DNA of 64,000 nucleotides from Perkinsus olseni. Lineage: Eukaryota; Perkinsozoa; Perkinsida; Perkinsidae. Position numbers and translations under genes: made by a program. The stretch is from contig JABANP010000015.1 of the NCBI GenBank assembly GCA_013115135.1, positions 186,001 to 250,000 of the forward strand, in the 5' to 3' direction. How positions within the stretch are numbered: the first letter of the stretch is position 1; the number at the start of each line of letters is the position of its first letter. The notes beneath the pieces were generated by a model. It did not search any database and had not been told where the DNA came from. It saw nothing but the letters and a program-made list of their open reading frames with translations. Positions 29,815 through 40,747 of this stretch are shown here, piece after piece.

Positions 29815-32800
29815 ACCACCTTGCCGTGATGCGATCTGCTGTACAGCTGTGAGAGGCCGCCCAACCGCTTCAATCGAAAGATGCTCAGCGAGTGAATTCC
29901 ATGCAGGTCGGTGGTTCGAGTGGACAACATGACATCCTTGAAAGCATGAGTAGACCACCACGATCCCGTGGCAGATTTCTCTGATGGTGACACGCCAACT
30001 CAACAGCTCTACTGTGGATTCTCAAACTGAGGAATTGAGATTCATTGATAAGTTCTCGCTGACGCGTTGAGCAGCACGACCGAAACGATTCACGATGTGG
30101 TAGTTTATCTACCGTCGAGAAGACGCTGCAGCTAACAACTGCAGCTCGAAGAGTAGAAATAATCGAATTCAAAAATGAGTTCATTGCTGCCCTTTGGTGT
30201 AGAGGTCGTAGTACACGCCTCCTCGGGACATGAGCTCGTCATGAGAACCTTGTTCTACAAGACGACCGTCGGCGATAACGAGAATGATATCGCTACGTTT
30301 GATGGTGGAGAGCCTGAGTCGAAGCGTGACTAGGAGCGAATATGCGGGGATCAGGGAAGGTCCTACCTATGAGCTATCGTGAATGTAGTCCTTCCAACCG
30401 CTGCTGTCTCCAGAGCATCTTGTACCACTCTTTCGCTCGCGGAGTCAAGCGCCGAGGTGGCCTCATCGAGGAACATGACCTGATCAACATGCAGTCTTCA
30501 ATACAATAACCCTCCCTTTCATCGAGGCCTCACCAATGGATCTCGAACCAGGGCTCTCCCTATGGCTGTCCTTTGCTTCTGGCCGCCAGAAAGCCTCGAG
30601 CCTCGAGGTCCAAGACTATCCTCCCAACCAAACGGACCACCAAGGGCGGCGGCGAAGTCCATCTTGGACATTCTTGCGACGCGAAGTAGATCATCATCCG
30701 TAGTCTCCGCATTGCCATATCTACGAATGGATAACTCCAACAGAGCTCCAACAGCCTGCGCCCTTTAGCTGCTTACCTCAAGTTCTCAGCCAGAGTCATA
30801 TCGAAGAGAACGGGCTCCTGACTGACAAGCCCGCAGTGCCTCCGCCACCAGGCTACGTTGAGCATGCGATTGTCGGTACCACCTATTGCGATGCTCCCTT
30901 CTGAAGGGTCGTAGAAGCGCTGCAGTAGGGCGATAACCGTCGACTTGCCACCACCAGAAGGACCAACCAGAGCCACCTGCTGACCAGATTCAACTCTAAA
31001 GGAGAGTCCTTTGAGAATAGCCACATCAGGGCGAGTAGGATACTGGAAGTAGACAGACTTGAACTCAATAGAACCGTCGCCCATCTTCTCGACGCTGCCC
31101 GTCGGGCGCACTGCGTTTATCTTGCTTTCGGTATCGAGGATCTCCAACACATCATGAGCAGCTACTTTGGCGTCGTCCAGGTCCGGTACGAATGCCAGAG
31201 TAGTACCAACCCCCATCGACCCCAACATCACGGCCATCACTGACTGCAACACAGCTTGAAACCCGACCCCTTGCTCCTCAATAAGATACCCTCCATAGTA
31301 AAACCCCGCGGCGTAGGCTAGGATCATCACGCAAGTCGAGGTGCCATACGCCAGGCCAGTGATGATAGCCCCACGGGAGGCGCCGGACACTGTGCGGTTT
31401 AGGTAGCCGGTGTAGAACTCAACAGTCCACGCCTCAGCAACGAAGGCCCTAACCGTCCTCATATTCTGCACGGCCTCCGACGCCGTTTGAGACGCCTGCT
31501 TCAGAGACTCCTCGTCGACCTCTGTTCCTGTCCACCATAATGCAGAGCGGACCTTCCAAGATAGTATCAGAAGAGGGAGTATACACGTCATGACCAGGCC
31601 CAACTGCCATACACCAGTCAGAGAGATGATGACTCCCCCCAGGAACCCCGCGAAGGCTTCAACGTAGTGCCCCAAGCCTTGGCCCGTGATTGCCTTCATC
31701 TTCAGAGCGTGCGTTGATAGCGATGCCGTTAGCTTGCCGGGAGCATGGGCTGGATCGTCGAAGTAGCCAATATCCTGCTCGAGGAGCTTCGCGAAGGACA
31801 ACTTCCTCACATTATACGTAAAGTACTCCCCAATGTGAGAGAAGGAGTAGTGCGTGAGCAAGCAGCTCAAGAAGACACCGACAGCAAGGCCAACGTATTT
31901 CAGAGAGGTCTCCTCGACGGCGTCCATCATAGCCTCCTTGTCCGGGAAGTAAAAAGCATCGATAACTCCGGAGACGATGAGCGCGTGCAAGGGCATGCTG
32001 AGACCTTTTCCAGCCGCTCCAATACACGCCGGTATGTAGTAATACCGCTCATTATAGCTGAACTGCAGGAGTCGACGATACGGGACCTTATAGGACTTGG
32101 CAACCTGAGTGCCAGACAATAATCACTCTAAGGTGATGGCGAGGGAAGAGCTAGCTCGGCTTACCTGTTTTTTCCTGGCTTTCTCGATCGCAACCTCGTC
32201 TTCTCCCAGATAAAACTGCATGCCAGTGGGATTAAGGGGGACCTCAGAGTTGCCCGCGGAGGAGTTTTCCCTCAGTAGCTCAGGAGTCAGTCGCCTATCA
32301 GACGGATGCAGGCCGACCGCCCCACCGTGCACACCGTCCTGCGATGCCTCTCGAGTGAGAGCAGCCTCCTGGGCTGATACCTGCGGGTAAAGCCAGTGAC
32401 CGCCATTAGGAGCAGAACTTTCCACTTACCAGAGCGCAGTACTCTCCCTCATTCTGCATGAGCGTATGGTGAGTACCCGACTCCACCACTTGGCCCTTCT
32501 TCATTACGAATATCTTATCAGAATTTCTTATAGTAGATAGCCTATGAGCTATCGATATAGTAGTGATATTATAATGTTCCTGTAAATAGTCAATAGTCTT
32601 CTGCACCATCTTCTCACTTTCGTTGTCCAAGGCTGATGTAGCCTCGTCGAGTAGCAAGACTTGGGGACGCCTCAACAAAGCCCGGGCGATGGCAATTCTC
32701 TGCTTCTGGCCTCCCGAGATCTGACCACCTCCGGCACCGCAGTAGGTATCAAATCCATTTGGTAGGGAGAGGATAAAGTCCAGCACCTGCGCCTTACGGC

Positions 32801-34668
32801 AGGCTTCGACCAGAGCCTTCTCATCGGGGATTAAAGAGCCCGACAGGCCGTACGCCAAGTTGTTTCTTATGGAGGTGGCGAAAAGGAACGGCTCCTGGCC
32901 AACATACCCGTATATTGAACGCAGGTCATGAACATGCATCTCGAGGATATTCTTGCTGTTGATGAGGACCTCGCCCGCGGTAGGGTCATAGAATCGCAGT
33001 AGGAGCTGTACGGAGGTTGACTTGCCGGAGCCGGATTCGCCGACAAAAGCCACTTTCTCACCAGCGTTTATCGTGAATGACACATCAGACAGCACCTCAA
33101 CCTCTGGTCTTGCGGGGTAGCTGAAAGTGACGTTATGAAAGGCAATGGAGGCCATAGTAGGTGGTAGGCCGCTGTCTCTGGACTCTTCAGACAGAGGGGG
33201 CTCGATACGACTCGGGTCATCTCGCACCTGGAATAAGATACTGGCGAACAGAACCAGCGCTCACGTAGGGCAGCCACTACCTCAAACAGAGGGAAGATCT
33301 TCGCCCCAGCCGTCTTTGCCCTCGATGAAAAAGGATATATTGGGGGCTATCTGCCCCAATGCAAATGTCGCCATAATGCAGGCGAAGTAGATAGTGATGA
33401 CGTTACCTCCATTGTAAGGCTCACCGGTGGAGGAATTGTTAGTGCCATCGTAAATAAGTTTGCCACCGTACCAGAATACCAGGGCGTAGGTGAAGAAGAT
33501 GCAGAGAAGTATAATGCCCGTCATGACTCCACTATGGAATCCGGCCTTAACCTCGCCGTCTCGAGCTGCGACTAGCTTCGCACCGTACCTCTCAGTTTCA
33601 CGCTTCTCGGCACCAAAAGCAACAACGGTCTTCATTGCCGAGAGTACCTGATAGAAGGCAAGACTATACACCGCCGACCTGGCATTGTGCAGTATACACC
33701 ACCTAGGAAATGAATGCGATATACGCAGTTCACCAATTCTTTACGATGCTACACTGCGACAGGCCGTATGAGCTAAGGATATCAAGAGCGCAGCGAAAGA
33801 TGCGTGTGCCAAATATTTGGTCCGTGGGACAGCCGCTTCACCCTGCCGACCTCTTCTGCAACAGCGCCGGCCTCCGCGTAGAAGTTCTGAGCCCTTGCAG
33901 TCTTCTTGGCAATCCTCCTAGATAGAACTGCGATGGATGCAGTGAGCAAAGGCATCGTCGACATCATCACCAGAGCTAGTTGCCAGCCTCTGTAGAGCCC
34001 CACACCGTAGCCAAATGCGAACTGGAAGAAGTTGGCCACGGTAAGACCGACACGATAACCAATGGCCTCCTGTACTTTGAAAATATCTTCGTTCATTCTT
34101 GACGGCAAAGCTGCAGGAGTCTCCTTGTCAAACCAAGACACATCTTGGTTCAGCACCGCGCGGAAGTACTCAATTCGAATGCGAGTAGTAATGGTGGTAG
34201 AGCAATAGGTGAAGATAGCATGCCATGCAAATGCACTCCAGAATGCGACAGCCGCGACCACAACGAGTCGCAGCGAAACCGTTCGGACGTTGCTGAGGAC
34301 ACCCGTGACATCTCCCGTCGCGAAACTGGTCCCGACCTCGTCCATGAAGTCGCCCATGAACAACGAGAGCGCCGGGAAGGCGGCACCGTTGATAGCGGCG
34401 GCAAAGACTCCAACAGCCAATAGAATCCAGTCAGTTCTAGAAGCGAGGCTGAAGAGCTTGAAGAACGATATAGTTGTTGGTCTCCCAGGAGCTGAGGCTG
34501 TACGCCGCCGCTTACAACAAAGGGCCATGAGACTAAGGGGAACAACAATCTACAAACTGTAGGAAGCAAGCCTGAGTGAATGAGAGTAAAAAACCAACAA
34601 TAAACGCACAGGACAAACGGTTTGTCACAAACCAGTGTAGCACTTTGTGTTGGCTAGACCTTTGCGCG
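29815..34668. repeat. Segmental duplication, ABC unit copy 1
   Basis: This block is over 90% alike by eye to 40377-45215. It covers the whole ABC gene plus about 360 bases of 3' flank (both contain gctgtgagaggccgcccaac) and about 140 bases of 5' flank (gttggctag followed by cctttgcg). Confidence 0.85.
30181..34528 (-). CDS. ABCB-type full ABC transporter, copy 1 (one frame break)
   Basis: P-glycoprotein-like TMD-NBD-TMD-NBD exporter of about 1,280 residues. Start [23 protein letters not shown]1 has [19 protein letters not shown] helices and [11 protein letters not shown]1 has Walker [10 protein letters not shown], signature ISGGQKQR and Walker [13 protein letters not shown]. An acidic/basic linker ([13 protein letters not shown]) leads to TMD2 from about 32100, and NBD2 has [25 protein letters not shown] and DEATSALD, ending YTKGQQ and TGA. 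All catalytic motifs are present. Compared with copy 2 there is one extra base at 33311-33320 (GGCAAAGACGG against GGCAAAACGG), which breaks the frame at the TMD1-NBD1 border. Copy 2 is intact there. Either an inactive gene or a sequence error. Confidence 0.87.
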
Positions 34669-34679
34669 GAGTTGGTTAA

Positions 34680-36721
34680 GAGGTACCGGTGGAGCAGATC
34701 CAACAGCTTCTGGAGAATACATCGTGGGCGGTAGCCAAACTCGAGGCGGCTCGAATGTAGATGCGGCTGCAAAAGCCGATGAGCCGCCATTCGCCTCCTG
34801 CTGCCACTCTCAGGTCGTCTGACCAGATTGATCGCACTGAGCTCGATACGAAGATCTGCCGCTTCATCGGCCAGATGGGTTCACGACATCTAGCCACCAT
34901 TGTGTGGTCGATGGCCTCTGCTCAAAATTAGACTGCCGATCCTGAGAACTTTTCGTGGATCCTAAGAAGCCTCTTGGACACCCCACGGCCTCTTCATCAC
35001 CAGGAACTCGCCAACGCCCTTTGGGCACTGGCACGAGCGCTCGGACGGACGGAAGTTCCGGACGGAAACTCGCGAGGTGGCCAGCGCACTCATGGCCAGA
35101 TATGTTGAACGAGCCGATCCGAAGTTCCGCTTCGCTGACCAGCACGCTGCCAACATCCTATGGGCCATCGCGAAGCTGGGGATTGATCTGGAAGTGGCCA
35201 AGGGGGTTTTGAGCATATGCGTTGCCTCTATCAACGAAACTTGTGAAAAATATCGTCCGCACTCTCTATCCCTCTGTGCGTGGTCCTAAGCAACACTGGT
35301 TGTTCACCCGGAGGTGGTTGATCGTATCATTTCGGGGCCTCTGCTAGAAAGCTCCGCGACTTCGAGAATCAGCAAGTCGCCCATCTCGTCTGGGCCGGAG
35401 GGACTATGCTTCCGGCATGGACAATGGATGGCTTACCCGAACGTCTTGCTGCTACCATGGATAAGGCCAAGCCCCAGAATGTAGCCAACGTGCTGTGGGG
35501 CATAGCCCGGAGTGGCCCCCCGTTGAACTCTAAGCTGGTGCGCTTCGCCCAAACCCACATGGAAACATCACCCAGAGCGTATTTGCCGGTTGACCTCTCC
35601 TCAGTGCTATGGGCCTTGGGTACGATGACGAATAGGGGCGATTACCCTGATGGTTTGGATGGGCTTGTTTTGGCGACTTACACGAAGATGAAGTCACAAA
35701 TGACTGCAGAATGGAGTGCTCGCCATATCAGCTCAGCGACGTGGGGAATCGCTACTCTGGCTACCAATGGAGTGGGTCGTGGCGAGGCGTTACCGCTGCT
35801 GGAGGACATGGTCGTTCTAGCGAGTAGAGCTGGGGCGAAGAGCTTCACCGACCAGGAGGGTGCTGGCATGTTCATGTGGGCACTGGCTAAAGTCGAGATG
35901 CGGCCCACTGATCGGATACGTACTGTGATGCGCGAGTTCGCGGAGCACTTCAAAGACCGGGCTGACGTCGCTCGGGCTAACACCTTATCGTTGGCCGCCT
36001 GGTCCATATCGGCTCTGAGGTTTAAAGATGAGGAGCTACTTAAGGTAGCGATAGAGAGTATGAACGCCGATGCTGCAGCGAACTACGCTGATTTTACAGC
36101 GGCAGTACACGCGGCAGCAATTACACAATCCGCGCTTATGCCACCGTCAGTGGTTGACGAACTCTGGGGTAAGTGCGGTGTGATGAATGCTCCTGATACA
36201 CAGCTCGCCATCTGTGGGTGGTCGCTGACGGCACTAGACCTTGGGAGAGGCCTCTTCACGGACGAGGTCAACATGGTTGCAGACAGGTTGTCTGTGGCAG
36301 ACCTCACCAACCTCAACCAGGCGGCGCGCAAGTTGGCTCGTACTGTTTTGTCGGCGAGTAATCGGGTTATCAATTTGCCCAGGAGAGACTTGACCTGAGG
36401 TCCTCACAGGCTCACCAGAACTGGGTGGGAGCTCTGAGGAAGTACGGCGTCCACGGAGTGCAATCCGAATTCGAAGTCATCCCGGGCGTGTTCGTGGACA
36501 TCGCGTTGCCAGCGGATAAGGTTGCTATTGAGGTTCAGGGAGACTCTCACTACCTCACTGATCTTGCCACTGGTCAGCGCAGCGATACAACTGGGAATAC
36601 GAAATTAAAACGGCAAATGGTTGAGAGGAGGGATCGGACCCTTGTTGACGTGCCGGTTATGAGACACATGCCGAGTAAGCGTGATGTAGAAAAGTTTCTG
36701 AAGCTGTTTCTCATGTCATGA
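34680..36721 (+). pseudogene. RAP/OPR protein pseudogene, copy 2
   Basis: A degraded copy of the RAP gene at 26493-28837, starting at EQIQQLLENTSWAVAKLEAA and lacking the first exon. Lesions relative to copy 1 are a TAG at 34929-34931 (Trp codon in copy 1), a 7-base insertion near 35038-35052, a TAA at 35287-35289 (TTA in copy 1), a one-base loss near 35332, and a one-base loss near 36382 just before the RAP domain. The stretch 35406-36398 still reads open for 330 codons and is over 95% identical, so decay is recent or the copies have been converted. It begins about 150 bases from the ABC copy 1 start codon, on the opposite strand. Confidence 0.88.
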
Positions 36722-37292
36722 TCACAAGCTGTTGGGTTGTTGGAGTTACTCCTGGGGAGTTGCCGACCTGATGACATGCGGCAGGGAGTCGTCGGGGTGA
36801 ACGTGGCGTTAACGGCACTCGATGAGCTCAACGCATAGGGGCGAATCAGAAACATACATCCGAGGCGTGAGCATACACACGTCAGAGACCTCAAGGCAGA
36901 CGCGTCCGAGGGAAGTATTTTAGACGGCCGCTATGTCCGCGGAGATGCTTGAAGTTCTTCCTGAGAGCGAGGAAATATAGATGTGATGAGTGCTTGAATA
37001 CCCTCACCTGTGTCTCGGCCTGTTGCACCAGATATCCAACTGCCTCGCCATCCCGGGGAGAGGGCAGAGTTGAGGGAGGACTCTAGGCCTGAAACAGTGT
37101 CGAGGTTGATGCGGACTCTCGGGGGAGCTGCTTACCTGGCTCCAAGGATTGCAGTCGTAGAGGCCCGGCACAGGTTGAACATCGTAAGGGAACGCTGGTC
37201 TTAGGGCTGATTCGGAGCTTCCCATGACGCAACGACTCTCCCCGGGTCGCAGAAACCGAGGCAGAAACATGTGATATGAAAGTCATGATCGA
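36722..37292. other. Intergenic, no gene supported
   Basis: Similarity to the 3' flank of the RAP gene fades within about 30-40 bases. After that I see only short frames on both strands (up to 88 codons), none with a supporting motif. Confidence 0.45.
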
Positions 37293-38928
37293 TCAAGTTT
37301 TCGCTTCGTCTGAGCGCTTTCCAGCGTCGGCCTCGCGCTCTCGTATTTTAGCCATTTTGTACTGGTAGGTGAACATATTGTCCCATCGGCCATACCGCCC
37401 TGTACTCCGAACTCTCTCGCGTTTCCGTCGGAGCTGCTGTTTGAGATCACTAACGGCGTCATGGACAACCTCCTTCTTATCCCTTATCAAGCCCTGAGCT
37501 TGATCTATCTGGGACCGCGCATCAACCTCCTCCTTCGTCATCGCCTCCTTGGGTATCTGGTAAGCCTTGCCGACGAGCTTCCTTCGTCTTGCCCACTCAA
37601 CCCAGTGTCTCTTAGCCTCTCGCCATGTCTCGTCAGAGGCCTTCTTCCTCCAGTTCCTCGGGTGTATATCGGATGCATTAACGAGGTCAGCCATGTCAAA
37701 CCTCCTCTTGGGCTTCAATGGTCGAACGGTATCAGGGCGGCCCAGGTAAGTCCACTTCCAAGTTCCCTTGGGTATGACCTTAGGATTCTTAACGTCAATG
37801 TACCCAGTAGCGGTACGAGGCTCATACCACTCCTTCTTGGCTGCTGCTGCCGGCCCTGATTCTTCTCTTGGCCGCTTGATTCTCTTAGGAGTATCTTCTG
37901 CCATATCCTCCTGTGTTGCTGGAGCAGTCCAAACCTCCTCGTCAAGAATATCGTCCATCTCGGTGCGCCATTTCTTAGCGAATCCCTTCTTGAGCTGTTC
38001 TTGATAGCTCGAGCCCTCCGGGAAGGTGTCGTTTCCCCGATACTGTTTGATACCGGCCATCGGAGCGTTGACTGGCGGTGCCTCCGACTCCTCACGGCTC
38101 AGGTAGCGGCTTGGGAACTTGCTGAACCCATCGTCGCTGATGCGCTCCTCAGGCTCATCCTCTGGTATGACAAACGCTGGCGTTACGGACCGCTGGGTGC
38201 TGCTCTTTGCTCGAACGTTGAAGTCCATCACAGCCGCCGTGGCCTTTCCTGCCTCTCTCGATGACCTCATCGACCGGAGCCAATCGTGTCCAACAGGATC
38301 TGCCCCACTGCCAGTTGTCAGACGATCTTCCCCCTTCCCAACATTCCAATGATGCGCTGTGGCCACGACAGGGCCTAGCACCGGCAGACGGCTGTGGCTG
38401 TTCATGCGTGGGGGCTCCTCGCTCACAGCGCCTTGCTCCTCGAGAAGGGGAGCAGCGTCTTCCTCATCAGTGTCAACCTCATCCCTGTCGTCTTCCCAAC
38501 ATAGAAGCGCCTCAGCAGTCGAGGAGAGGTCCTTTGCTACAGCGGGCTCGGATTGACGAGGGCCTTCTTCAACAACCCCATCCAAAAATTTCTTCTTCGC
38601 TCTCGTCCTCATCTTCCCCTTCACTAAGCATTCCCATCATATCCCGCATGAGATCTGTGGCCTCCTGGTGAGCAGCCGAGACCAATCCAGAGCCCGGGCG
38701 ATTGTGATGCCGAAGTCTGTTGCTCGAAGGCGACGCCCCACCTGACAATCTCAACCTTCTCGTGGACCACCTCATGACTTACTTCTTCAAGGCATCACTG
38801 GCCGCAGTCCTGTTCAGCTCCTTCTCTTCTGCGGTGTCGCCAGCGACAGCGGAGCGAACCATATCAGCGGCTCGTGTTAGCGCTAGTCGCTCTCTGAGAG
38901 GCAAAGACTTAGCTCCGACTGCTGCCAT
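37293..38928 (-). CDS. Unrecognised basic/acidic protein
   Basis: The ATG at 38928-38926 opens MAAVGAKSLPLRERLALTRA, a helical N terminus. A donor GTAAGT follows at about 38785. Then comes an acidic helix (EATDLMRDMMGMLSEGEDED), and a one-base frame change in a run of T near 38585-38590 leads to FLDGVVEEGPRQSEPAVAKD. The remaining 430 residues are open to the stop at 37293. They are Glu/Asp-rich first (ERISDDGFSKFPSRYLSREE), then Trp/Arg/Lys-rich (KVIPKGTWKWTYLGRPDT, HPRNWRKKASDETWREAKRH, RRKRERVRSTGRYGRWDN), ending EADAGKRSDEAKT. The basic C terminus would suit an RNA- or ribosome-associated protein, but I know no family. Its ATG lies 8 bases after the stop of the EngB-like gene. Confidence 0.6.
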
Positions 38929-38936
38929 CCTAAAGA

Positions 38937-40173
38937 TCACTTTCTGGTCGCCAATCGCTTTTTCCGTTTTTCAACTCGCTTCACTCTCTTTGCCTCCCGC
39001 ATGTCCAGTAGCCTCTCCTCAATACCGTTGACCACCGTTCGTCTATCAAGCTTGAAGCTATTGAGGACCTGCCCATCGACGCAAGGTGAGCGGCCGTTAG
39101 CAAGATCAAGGAGTCGCAGTGGTAGTACGATTCTGAGCTCATCCACTCCTTGCTTAGCCAGGGCACTGAGGGGTATCATGGGCCCGATGGAGCCCTTGAA
39201 TTCTGTGTCCAAGATCTGCTGCATTATTACCAGACGTTTAGCGAGAAATCGGGGCTTCAACAGATCGCACTTGGTCACGATCACCTGACGTCAGATACCC
39301 GGCCACTTCGCGCGATATGAGATCATCTACGAGATGATCTATCAGCTGCTGTGGATGTCTACTAGCGAGGCCTTCACTGAGCCACGCTAGTCTCTCCTTG
39401 TCCCATTACCTGCCATTTGACGCCGTACCGCTCTAGGAACGATATCATCTCACGGTCCGATTGCATGAGGCCTCGACGTGCGTCGACCAAGACAAGTACA
39501 CGCTTGAGATTGCTCCGGTGGGAGAGATAGAACAGGGACAACTCCGTCCATTCTGTCTGAGAAGGACCTCTATCGACGCGAGGCATCCTAGGTACTCACC
39601 CGCTTCTCCTCTCCTTGGTAGGCGAAGCCGTAACCAGGAAGGTCCACCAGCATAATGACAGGGAGGCTTTCCCATCTTCCAAAATAACAGCGACTCCGTG
39701 CTTCCGGGGATTTTCGAAGTCTTGGAGTTCTGCCTATGAGAGCAACGCTTCGCATAGTCCTCAGGCATACCACCTCTCACCTCCCAGCCAGCGTATTGAC
39801 CAGCGTCGATTTACCGCAGTTCGAGCGGCCTACGACCGCCACTTCGGGTAGAACAGGTGGAGGTATCTGTTCCCGTCTCGCCACGTTCTTGTGCAACTTC
39901 ATCCCTGAGATGACAAGAAAAATCTGCCTCATACCCAGCGAAGTTATTGGCGAGTCGGTAGTACACGGTTTCATCTGATCCAGGAACATTGGGGCGAAGT
40001 TCCGCTTGCCATTCTGGAACCACATGAACTGCCGGTCCTCCTGTGTTATCGGAGCGCCGATGCGTCTGAAGTATGAGACCACAGTGCTTGCGTTGGTGCT
40101 GGTCAACCTACCTCTTTGCTAGATACTCTCTAACAGCTTGAGGAGGCCTACTCGCCTTCTCCCACCCCAGCAT
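38937..40173 (-). CDS. EngB/YihA-family ribosome-assembly GTPase
   Basis: Probable organellar (mitochondrial or plastid) large-subunit assembly GTPase. ATG 40173-40171: MLGWEKASRPPQAVREYLAK, joined by a 46-nt intron to RIGAPITQEDRQFMWFQNG. G1 is VVGRSNCGKSTLVNTLAG, G3 is VDLPGYGFAYQGEEKR, then RVLVLVDARRGLMQSDREM, typical of EngB, and G4 is VTKCDLLKP. It ends with a basic tail (KRVEKRKKRLATRK). The G2 region is odd: in the frame that splices cleanly it reads RLRKSPEARSRCYF, while the shifted frame reads TSKIPGSTESLLFW, much closer to the family's PGKTQ.LNFF. A pair of compensating one-base changes would explain this. The next gene starts 8 bases downstream on the same strand. Confidence 0.82.
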
Positions 40174-40747
40174 TTGCTTCGTGTAGGACACTGGCTCGAC
40201 TAATGGCAGAGGGAACGCGAACTATCACACTACTACACAGAGCACTGCACAGCAGAGCTGATTGCCGTAACAGTGAGAGGTCGGTAAGGGTGACGGGCCC
40301 ACCTTCTCCTTCCAAATGCACCTTCATCTGGTCGTACAAATGCCGTTTACGCTGAATGAAGGACTGCTGCATCCGGGCCACCTTGCAGTGATACGATCTG
40401 CTGCACAGCTGTGAGAGGCCGCCCAACCGCTCCAATCGAAGGATGCTCAGCGAGTGAATTCCATGCAGGCCGGTGGGTTGAGTGGATAACATGACATTCT
40501 TGAAAGCACGATTAGACCACCACGAGCCCGTGGCAGATTCCCTTGATGGTGACACGCCAACTCAACAGCTCTACTGTGGATTCAAAACAGGAGTATTGAG
40601 ATTCATTAATAAGCTCTCGCCGACGCGTTGAGCAGCGCGGCCAAAACGATTCACATCTTCGAATGATACAGCGTTCAACTACCATTCACACGCTGCAGCT
40701 AACAACTGCACCTTAAAAGGTAGAAAAAATCAAAATGGGGCATGGGT
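40174..40747. other. Intergenic; duplicated ABC 3' flank
   Basis: From about 40377 this stretch matches the sequence 3' of ABC copy 1 (29815 onward), including ctctactgtggattc. No gene is supported. Confidence 0.6.

Larger units (their letters stand above)
28838..30180. other. Non-coding stretch with a hairpin and tRNA-like pieces
   Basis: No protein gene is supported here. The stretch holds the hairpin at 29118-29164, two minus-strand tRNA-like pieces (29209-29284 and 29665-29737), and from about 29815 the 3' flank that is duplicated with the ABC gene. Confidence 0.6.

Noticed and set aside
37010..37204. Short plus-strand gene between RAP pseudogene and the unknown basic protein
   Set aside because: Only 64 codons, with an equally good frame on the other strand; nothing to support either.
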